A stretch of DNA of 16,914 nucleotides. Source: JAVHQB01 sp049299915. GTDB taxonomy: Bacteria > Patescibacteriota > Minisyncoccia > UBA6257 > JAVHQB01. Of this stretch, positions 12,612-16,914 are shown in pieces. The stretch is from assembly GCA_049299915.1 (NCBI GenBank), contig JBAQYG010000008.1, positions 1-16,914 on the forward strand. Direction: 5' to 3'. The position numbers were made by a program, and so were the translations under genes. Below the pieces are notes generated by a model, which saw only the letters and a program-made list of their open reading frames with translations, was not told the origin of the DNA and did not search any database. Within the stretch, counting starts at the first letter, position 1. Each line of letters starts with the position of its first letter.

Positions 12612-12980
12612 CTACTTAAAGAGATTTTGCCAATAATGAGAAAATATTATGACTCCCGAGGTGGCGCTTAAAATACAGAAAACAAGGACTACTCCAGCGG
12701 CAATATCCTTAAGTGCTTTTACCTTTAAAGAATAACTGGGTTCTAGAAAGTCAGCCACCCTTTCCACAAAGGTATTAAACATTTCCAAACCTAAAACTAT
12801 TCCTATAAGCATCAAAATTAGAGCCCAATGGGTTGGGGTTAGGCCTACTAATATACCCATAGCAATAACCAGGGTAGCTATTACTAGCATTATTTTAAAG
12901 CTCCTTTCTTTTAAAGCAATGGCTATACCTCTAAAAGCGTGTTTAAAACTATGGAAAATACTTTTTGAATAAGGGCTCAT
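12612..12980 (-). CDS. dgkA: DgkA-family lipid kinase (diacylglycerol or undecaprenol kinase)
   Basis: A 122 aa integral membrane kinase that phosphorylates diacylglycerol or, in many Gram-positive-type relatives, undecaprenol, feeding lipid carrier back into wall synthesis. Motifs: SFKHAFRGIAIALKERSFKI at 11-30 (the surface helix, with the conserved ERSFKI), GLEMFNTFVERVAD at 64-77 with Glu66, Asn69 and Glu73 spaced exactly like the catalytic Glu69/Asn72/Glu76 of E. coli DgkA, and KALKDIAAGVVL at 88-99. Three transmembrane helices are apparent (about 31-46, 51-69, 95-114). Substrate preference cannot be read from sequence. Its ATG overlaps the stop of the upstream TIM-barrel-like gene by four bases (ATGA), which indicates translational coupling. 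A terminator follows. Confidence 0.9.
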   Translation of the reverse strand: MSPYSKSIFHSFKHAFRGIAIALKERSFKIMLVIATLVIAMGILVGLTPTHWALILMLIGIVLGLEMFNTFVERVADFLEPSYSLKVKALKDIAAGVVLVFCILSATSGVIIFSHYWQNLFK

Positions 12981-13663
12981 ATGAAAAGCAATTTTTCTAA
13001 ATAAGATTTAACTTCTAATTGTTTACTTAAGGAATTTTCTAATTCTATCGCCATATAAGGAGAAAAGAAATTTTGCCAATTTTTAACATAATCAACTTCG
13101 CTGAGATTGTTCAAAATATGAGAATCATTCCGTTGTTCCCCAACCTCTTCATTCGTTTTGGTCTCCAATTTTATCGCGCTGATATGGTTCATTAGCACAG
13201 GGTAACGTTGCAAAATTGGCAAATTATGAGCGTATCGTTTTTTATTATTTATCCTATCGTTTTCCATGTGGGAGATATCTAAACAAATACCTCCAAACTT
13301 TTTAAGAGTTTCTTCTTGCAGTGGTACTATAGTATTTTCTACGCCAATCCGCGAAGAAAAAGTCCCATAATAATATGGAGCAATATATTGGGCTGGATCG
13401 TGGATATTAAATACTTCAGTACCAAAAGTATTATGCAAAAATTCTAATTCTTTGAGAGGCATATCCCCTTTCACATGAGCAAAAGGTACGCTATTTATAT
13501 GATGAGCTAAGAGTAAATCGTAAAGTTCCTGTCTTTCTGATAAATCTAAACAAGTAACAAAAATGGCTAATTCTTTAATTCCCAAATCATCCGCTTCCTT
13601 AGGTTTACTCCGCCAATTGGAACCCTCTGTCGTAGTAATCGAAATTAAAATTTTTGGTATCAT
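12977..13663 (-). CDS. Hypothetical protein, TIM-barrel (sugar isomerase/AP-endonuclease-like) suspected
   Basis: About 228 aa, not confidently recognised. It shows alternating strand-helix units with polar residues at strand ends: ILISITTTEG, ELAIFVTCLD, NSVPFAHVKGD, TEVFNIHD, GICLDISHMEND, MNHISAIKLETKT and YMAIELENS. This resembles the xylose-isomerase-like TIM barrel whose metal site uses His, Asp and Glu at such positions. This is inference from pattern only. The start is uncertain: the ATG at 13661-13663 gives MIPKILISI, while an in-frame GTG at 13694-13696 adds 11 residues and begins just 9 bases after tRNA-Ser. Neither has a Shine-Dalgarno sequence. It overlaps dgkA by four bases and is probably transcribed from the promoter ahead of the tRNA. 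Confidence 0.75.
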   Translation of the reverse strand: MIPKILISITTTEGSNWRSKPKEADDLGIKELAIFVTCLDLSERQELYDLLLAHHINSVPFAHVKGDMPLKELEFLHNTFGTEVFNIHDPAQYIAPYYYGTFSSRIGVENTIVPLQEETLKKFGGICLDISHMENDRINNKKRYAHNLPILQRYPVLMNHISAIKLETKTNEEVGEQRNDSHILNNLSEVDYVKNWQNFFSPYMAIELENSLSKQLEVKSYLEKLLFI

Positions 13664-13705
13664 TGATATTTTTGGAATGTAATAAGGTATTTTCACGACA
13701 CAAGG

Positions 13706-13792
13706 CGGAGGGGGTGAGATTCGAACTCACGATACCCTTGCGAGTATAACAGTTTTCAAGACTGTCTCCTTAAACCACTCAGACACCCCTCC
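13706..13792 (-). tRNA. tRNA-Ser (anticodon UGA)
   Basis: An 87-base class II tRNA. Acceptor GGAGGGG/CCCCTCC, G73 (serine identity base), anticodon stem ACAGT/ACTGT with loop CTTGAAA (anticodon TGA), long variable arm TATACTC GCAA GGGTATC, and T arm GTGAG TTCGAAT CTCAC. CCA is not encoded. It heads the transcript that continues into the TIM-barrel-like gene and dgkA. Confidence 0.96.
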
Positions 13793-13810
13793 ATGTAATA
13801 AAATCTCTTT

Positions 13811-13839
13811 ATTCTATCAAAAGAACTGATTTTTGAAAA
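13811..13839 (-). promoter_or_regulatory. Promoter for tRNA-Ser(UGA) and downstream genes
   Basis: On the minus strand TTTTCA (4 of 6), a 17-base spacer and TAGAAT (5 of 6) with a TGn extension. It abuts the stop of the transpeptidase gene. The predicted start near 13804 is about 12 bases before the tRNA. Confidence 0.55.
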
Positions 13840-13840
13840 A

Positions 13841-15205
13841 TTAGAAATATATCTTATCCAAATAAGAGCGTGCAGCCTGAACATCTTTCAAAACATCGGT
13901 AGAGCCTATTAAAATGATTCCGATGTTTCTTTCTGCGCCATTCAAATTAAATTTGAAAACAAAAAGAGAGGTCGATAGACCCAAACTATTTTGTTCTGTA
14001 AATCCGCCTATGAAATTAGGATCTTCTGAAAAAAGATTTTTATTTTCTATTTGAGTAAACTTTGATTTACCAAAGTTTTTATAAATCTGTCCTCTGGAAA
14101 TATTCAACATCCATAAGCGGTTATTGAATAAGTAGCGTATTAAGTAAAACAGATCCTCTGAAGTAGAAAAATTACCATTTTCTCCTCCGTAAGAATCTAT
14201 TACGGTGGTATTACTCATTCCTAAAGAAAGGGCTCTTGTTTTTAGAATACTCAAGTAATTTCTGTTGAAGCGTAATGCCAGAGCTTCACTAGCATCGTTA
14301 CTATGTCCTACTAACAATGGATAATATAAATCAAAGAAAGTAAATTTTTCTCCCAAATTAAGATCAGCTGTATTCCCTGGGGGCAGAAGCATTTTTTCAT
14401 TGATATACAGCTTATCTATGATATTAGGGTCAAAGCTTAAGCGTAATAATTCGCTAGCGGCAATACCAGTTAGAAGTTTATTAACGCCAACTATGGGATA
14501 AATCGTTTGAGGTTCCTTGGCTATGAATATTTGGCTATTATCTAAATCAGCTACTAAATAACTTTGGGCAGTAAGTTTGGGAGCAGTTAAGTTTATTTTT
14601 TGAGTTCCATTGGTATTTTCAGGAGAACCTCCTTCTAATACTAAAACAGGGACGTTAACAGACACTGTTTCGAACAATTCTTTAGCATCTGCGGTTTTTA
14701 AATTAATACAACCGCTACTATAATCAGCGCCAGTCAAACTGCCATCGCTGTAATAAGGGAGACCATGAATATAATAATTCCCTTGGAATCTTAGACTATA
14801 AGGCATAAAGACACCTCCCAAAGACGAATAGTGCTCTCTCTCTCTTCCCCTTACCTCAAATAAACCCACAGGTGTTTCTCCCCAATCATTCTCTTTCCCC
14901 TTTACTAAAATTGGATAGTCTTTAATAATTTCTCCATTCTGATAGAGACGAACTGCCATATCACTAAGATTTACTTCTATAAAACCAACTTTACTACTTA
15001 TTAATTCTTCTTTTTTATCCTGCAAACTGCTTAATTTGAAATTGGTTTGAGCTATCTCACTAGAAATGGGCAAAGCTAAAAAGGCAGTCAATTTACTGGT
15101 TACAAATTTTTCTGAATAAAAATAGCTGTAAAACAAAAATGCCGCTACGATAGCGACCTGGGCTGAACGCACTAATAGGTTTCGGATAAAATGGGACTTT
15201 TTCAT
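13841..15205 (-). CDS. L,D-transpeptidase (YkuD) fused to a degenerate S11 (D-Ala-D-Ala carboxypeptidase-like) domain
   Basis: A 454 aa envelope protein with an N-terminal membrane anchor at about 14-34 and a YkuD domain at about 73-191. The YkuD domain has the opening phrase GFIEVNLSDMAVRLYQNGE, GETPVGLFEV, and the active site His147 followed by SSGCIN at 163-168 (Cys166 nucleophile), so it should form 3-3 peptidoglycan cross-links or attach proteins. From about 214 to 454 it resembles peptidase S11 (YPIVGVNKLLTGIAASEL, LLVGHSNDASEALALRFN, LGMSNTTVIDSYG, FIGGFTEQ). All three penicillin-binding motifs are altered there: SxxK is GVNK (240-243), SxN is HSN (301-303), and KTG is replaced around 402-404 by FTE. 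The second half is therefore probably a non-catalytic substrate-binding or structural module. The promoter lies a few bases before the start. Confidence 0.9.
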   Translation of the reverse strand: MKKSHFIRNLLVRSAQVAIVAAFLFYSYFYSEKFVTSKLTAFLALPISSEIAQTNFKLSSLQDKKEELISSKVGFIEVNLSDMAVRLYQNGEIIKDYPILVKGKENDWGETPVGLFEVRGREREHYSSLGGVFMPYSLRFQGNYYIHGLPYYSDGSLTGADYSSGCINLKTADAKELFETVSVNVPVLVLEGGSPENTNGTQKINLTAPKLTAQSYLVADLDNSQIFIAKEPQTIYPIVGVNKLLTGIAASELLRLSFDPNIIDKLYINEKMLLPPGNTADLNLGEKFTFFDLYYPLLVGHSNDASEALALRFNRNYLSILKTRALSLGMSNTTVIDSYGGENGNFSTSEDLFYLIRYLFNNRLWMLNISRGQIYKNFGKSKFTQIENKNLFSEDPNFIGGFTEQNSLGLSTSLFVFKFNLNGAERNIGIILIGSTDVLKDVQAARSYLDKIYF

Positions 15206-15216
15206 GGCTTTAAGCG

Positions 15217-15245
15217 ATAATAGCAGAACTAGAAAAACAAGGCAA
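15217..15245 (-). promoter_or_regulatory. Promoter very close to the transpeptidase start
   Basis: On the minus strand TTGCCT (4 of 6), a 17-base spacer and TATTAT (5 of 6) with a TGC extension. Eleven bases separate the -10 from the ATG at 15205, so the leader would be only about 5 bases long. Confidence 0.6.
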
Positions 15246-15249
15246 ACAC

Positions 15250-15558
15250 CTAGAGTTCTTTTAGCTTCATAAGAACTTGTAGATTATCTTTGGGACCCAT
15301 TTTGTTTCTTCGAATTGCTCCGCAGCGCAGACATTTATGAATCACGAAATAAGTACCACTTCTTTTGACTTCATAATCAATGGGCATCATGGCTCCTTCA
15401 CATTTATTAGCTCTATCCCCTGGATTATTATCTACATGCTTGCTCCACAAACAATAAGGGCAATGGTTTGTATACCCATTTCCTGTTATTTCTTGGCCGC
15501 AATGTTCACATTTGAAATTTTCTATCTTTCTTTGAAATTGGGGTGTTCTAAAATCCAT
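15250..15558 (-). CDS. RNHCP-domain protein
   Basis: A 102 aa protein with a single RNHCP domain, a small cysteine-rich family of unknown function. The signature is near complete: CEHCG (17-21), YTNHCPYCLWSKHVDNNPGD (29-48; the family name motif R-N-H-C-P is T-N-H-C-P here), CEGAMMPI (53-60) and HKCLRCGAIRRNK (75-86). The Cys and His residues (C17, C20, H32, C33, C36, C53, C76, C79) suggest two zinc sites; nucleic acid or ribosome association is sometimes proposed but not established. The ATG has no Shine-Dalgarno sequence. A 6 bp inverted repeat (AGAGAA/TTCTCT) directly precedes the ATG and overlaps the predicted transcription start. Its promoter is divergent from that of the plus-strand tRNA unit. 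Confidence 0.9.
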   Translation of the reverse strand: MDFRTPQFQRKIENFKCEHCGQEITGNGYTNHCPYCLWSKHVDNNPGDRANKCEGAMMPIDYEVKRSGTYFVIHKCLRCGAIRRNKMGPKDNLQVLMKLKEL

Positions 15559-15577
15559 AGAGAAGCTAATTTCTCTA

Positions 15578-15606
15578 ATAATAGATTAAAAAATCGTTTT
15601 TTACAA
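15578..15606 (-). promoter_or_regulatory. Promoter for the RNHCP gene
   Basis: On the minus strand TTGTAA (4 of 6, 15606-15601), a 17-base spacer and TATTAT (5 of 6). The predicted start near 15571 gives a leader of about 13 bases. Its -35 overlaps the -35 of the plus-strand promoter. Confidence 0.5.
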
Positions 15607-15628
15607 AAACAACATAATATGTTAAGAT
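15600..15628 (+). promoter_or_regulatory. Promoter for the tRNA-Ser(GCU)/tRNA-Arg unit
   Basis: TTTACA (5 of 6, 15600-15605), a 17-base spacer and TAAGAT (15623-15628, 4 of 6) with a TGn extension. The predicted start near 15635 is about 43 bases upstream of tRNA-Ser. It shares five bases of its -35 with the divergent RNHCP promoter. Confidence 0.58.
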
Positions 15629-15677
15629 TTTTCGATTCCAAACTTTGCATTTAAGTTTCAATCGTTTAAGTATTCAT

Positions 15678-15766
15678 GGTGGGTTGGCTGAGCGGTTTAA
15701 AGCAACGGTTCGCTAAACCGTCGGGGCTTAAAAAACCTCACAGAGGTTCGAATCCTCTACCCACCG
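15678..15766 (+). tRNA. tRNA-Ser (anticodon GCU)
   Basis: An 89-base class II tRNA. Acceptor GGTGGGT/ACCCACC, G73, D stem GCT/AGC, anticodon stem ACGGT/ACCGT, long variable arm (GGGG to CCTC), and T arm AGAGG TTCGAAT CCTCT. The anticodon loop reads TCGCTAA: the anticodon is GCT, but position 33 is C where almost every tRNA has U. CCA is not encoded (CCC follows G73). Confidence 0.93.
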
Positions 15767-15799
15767 CCCATATTTTAAAAGTTTAACTTTAAAATTTAA

Positions 15800-16366
15800 A
15801 TGGAAACTGTTCCTAAAAATAAGAAGGTAAAAAAAGTTGTAAAACCCAAGACTGTTAAGAAAAAGGCTGTCTTAGAAACCGTTGAAGTGGAGAAGGTTTT
15901 ACCATCCTCTATTTCTTGGCAGGGAAACCAACCTGGGTATTACAAGCGCAATGGTATCTGGTATTTCGCTCTGACGGTTATTACTCTTCTTTTTATGCTT
16001 TATTCTTACAAAACTAAAAGTAATACTTTTTTAGTCTTGGTAATTGCATTATATTTTTTATTACTGGCAAAGGGAGCTCAATCGCCTCAAACAATCAATT
16101 TTTCTGTAGATCAAACTGAAATTGCCATAGATGATGAAAGACATTATCCAATAGCCGATTTCGATAGATATTATTCAATTGAAGGAATTGAAATAAAATA
16201 TATTGCTTTCCGCTATAAAGAAAATGCTCATGAAGATTTAATTTTGCCAGTTACATCAGAAAAGATGACAACATTAATATCTTTTCTTGAAAGAATGGGT
16301 CTAGAAGAAGATTTGTCTGCTAGAGAACCCATGGTACACTATTTAAGTCGAGTATTAAAAATTTAA
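15800..16366 (+). CDS. Hypothetical membrane protein with Lys-rich N-terminus
   Basis: 188 aa, family not recognised. The first 30 residues are strongly basic (repeated KK and VKK). Then come SISWQGNQPGYYKRNGIWYF, two closely spaced transmembrane helices (about 53-70 and 76-90) that form a hairpin with a short loop (KTKSN), and a soluble C-terminal domain of about 95 residues with several beta strands (TINFSVDQTEIAIDDERHYP, IEIKYIAFRYK, DLILPV). The topology suggests both ends in the cytoplasm. The overall layout, a membrane hairpin plus a small beta domain, is seen in conserved CPR proteins of unknown function; that comparison is from memory. It sits 33 bases after tRNA-Ser(GCU), and tRNA-Arg begins 7 bases after its stop, so all are likely on one transcript. 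No Shine-Dalgarno sequence is visible. Confidence 0.82.
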   Translation: METVPKNKKVKKVVKPKTVKKKAVLETVEVEKVLPSSISWQGNQPGYYKRNGIWYFALTVITLLFMLYSYKTKSNTFLVLVIALYFLLLAKGAQSPQTINFSVDQTEIAIDDERHYPIADFDRYYSIEGIEIKYIAFRYKENAHEDLILPVTSEKMTTLISFLERMGLEEDLSAREPMVHYLSRVLKI

Positions 16367-16373
16367 GAAATAC

Positions 16374-16447
16374 GTCCCTGTAGCTTAACTGGATAGAGCG
16401 CGGCCCTGCGAAGGCTGAGACTGAGCGTTCAAATCGCTCCGGGGACA
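16374..16447 (+). tRNA. tRNA-Arg (anticodon GCG)
   Basis: A 74-base tRNA. Acceptor GTCCCTG/CGGGGAC (one U-G pair), D stem GCTT/GAGC, anticodon stem CGGCC/GGCTG with loop CTGCGAA (anticodon GCG, reads CGC and CGU), and T arm GAGCG TTCAAAT CGCTC. A20 after the D-loop GG and A73 fit arginine identity. CCA is not encoded. Most bacteria use an ACG anticodon (edited to ICG) for these codons, so GCG is unusual. It starts 7 bases after the membrane-protein stop. Confidence 0.93.
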
Positions 16448-16471
16448 CTAATTAAAAATTTAAAAAACAAT

Positions 16472-16855
16472 ATGGCGTCACCAGAATTAGAAAAATTATA
16501 TGACGAAACCACTGGTTCTGATTCTTTGGTTTCAAAACCAGAAACAGAAGTTTCGAGTTTAGAGGATTTGAGTATAGCTCAACCTAATAAGGATTTTACT
16601 CCCCCAGAAAATGAATCGGCGGATACTATTAAAGACCAAAAAGAAGATGCTTTTTTATCTACTCTTCAAAACTGCCCCAATTTAGGAGCATTAGCCAGGG
16701 CAACTGAGGAATATAGTGCTAATGAACCACTGTTGGAGGGTCAAGCGGATATGATTAAACATCGAGCTCCAGTTGGAGACATAACCGATCTCTTTCATTT
16801 GGATCAATTTTATGGAGCATTGCTCAAAGACGAATCAAAAAATTCACAAAATTAA
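16472..16855 (+). CDS. Small acidic hypothetical protein
   Basis: 127 aa, not recognised. It is soluble and acidic, with no transmembrane helix, signal peptide or cysteine motif (one Cys, in LQNCPNLGALA). The first 60 residues are rich in Glu, Asp, Ser, Thr and Pro and are probably disordered. The rest (about 58-120) could form helices (EDAFLSTLQNCPNLGALARA, DITDLFHLDQFYGALL). It begins 24 bases after tRNA-Arg and is followed by a strong terminator, so it is the last gene of the tRNA-interleaved unit. No Shine-Dalgarno sequence precedes the ATG. No function is proposed. Confidence 0.72.
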   Translation: MASPELEKLYDETTGSDSLVSKPETEVSSLEDLSIAQPNKDFTPPENESADTIKDQKEDAFLSTLQNCPNLGALARATEEYSANEPLLEGQADMIKHRAPVGDITDLFHLDQFYGALLKDESKNSQN

Positions 16856-16873
16856 TTCTAATAAACGACACCC

Positions 16874-16900
16874 AAAAAAGAGCCTTCAAGGGCTCTTTTT
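16874..16900. terminator. Terminator closing the tRNA-interleaved unit
   Basis: An A tract, then AGAGCC, a short loop TTCAAG, GGCTCT and TTTTT. The symmetrical A and T tracts allow termination in both directions. It lies 18 bases past the stop of the 127 aa gene. Confidence 0.88.
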
Positions 16901-16901
16901 G

Positions 16902-16910
16902 TGATATAAT
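16902..16910 (+). promoter_or_regulatory. Extended -10 element at the window edge
   Basis: TGATATAAT is a perfect TATAAT with the TGn extension, directly after the terminator. No -35 is possible beyond the terminator stem. It probably drives a plus-strand gene beyond the window. Confidence 0.45.
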
Positions 16911-16914
16911 AAAG

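Noticed and set aside
15559..15576. AGAGAA/TTCTCT inverted repeat before the RNHCP start as an mRNA hairpin or operator
   Set aside because: It overlaps the predicted transcription start, so half may not be transcribed, and six AT-rich pairs can arise by chance.
1..16914. CRISPR arrays, insertion sequences, prophage or toxin-antitoxin genes
   Set aside because: No regularly spaced repeats, transposase motifs, integrase or typical toxin-antitoxin pairs were seen on either strand.

Overview
The window looks like part of a streamlined, low-GC genome of a Candidate Phyla Radiation (Patescibacteria) bacterium, most likely from the Parcubacteria/Paceibacteria side. This is inferred from gene content and style. 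Enzymes are minimal (IF-2 of 520 aa with no N-terminal extension, MetK of 322 aa, ProRS without the editing insertion). None of the five tRNAs encodes CCA. There is an RNHCP zinc protein and an anchored multi-domain surface protein. Shine-Dalgarno sequences are nearly absent, and several promoters sit almost on top of start codons. No rRNA, phage, insertion sequence or CRISPR is visible, and no stretch over 300 bases lacks a gene.

Layout, mostly minus strand (read from high to low coordinates). 15250-15558 is an RNHCP protein. 13841-15205 is an L,D-transpeptidase fused to a degenerate S11 carboxypeptidase domain. 13792-12612 is tRNA-Ser(UGA), a TIM-barrel-like protein and a DgkA-type lipid kinase. 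12499-10361 is infB-rbfA followed by tRNA-Cys and tRNA-Leu. 10259-8320 is tsaC and proS. 8154-7190 is a two-gene cassette with its own strong promoter, strong Shine-Dalgarno sites and terminator, compositionally unlike the rest. 7090-5972 is a LPG-synthase-TM/flippase-like membrane protein. 5313-4663 is recO. 4592-1422 is a large anchored surface protein followed by glyQS. 1355-215 is a SAM-I riboswitch, terminator and metK. 153-1 is the start of tsaD. On the plus strand are a 3D-domain cell-wall protein (5454-5921) and, from 15678 to the right edge, an interleaved unit tRNA-Ser(GCU), membrane protein, tRNA-Arg(GCG), small acidic protein.

Functional themes. Translation dominates: two aminoacyl-tRNA synthetases, IF-2, RbfA, five tRNAs, and both TsaC and TsaD of the t6A pathway. 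The second theme is the envelope: L,D-transpeptidase, 3D-domain protein, lipid kinase, flippase-like protein and DUF11-like surface protein. MetK is the only gene with a recognisable metabolite-sensing leader.

I do not see a complete new defence or mobile system. The features best worth following are the Shine-Dalgarno-rich cassette with a cysteine-free glutaredoxin-like protein, the transpeptidase fused to a carboxypeptidase that has lost its catalytic motifs, three tRNAs with unusual positions (A18/G55, C33, and a GCG arginine anticodon), and two genes with a hairpin plus T6 tract immediately behind the promoter.
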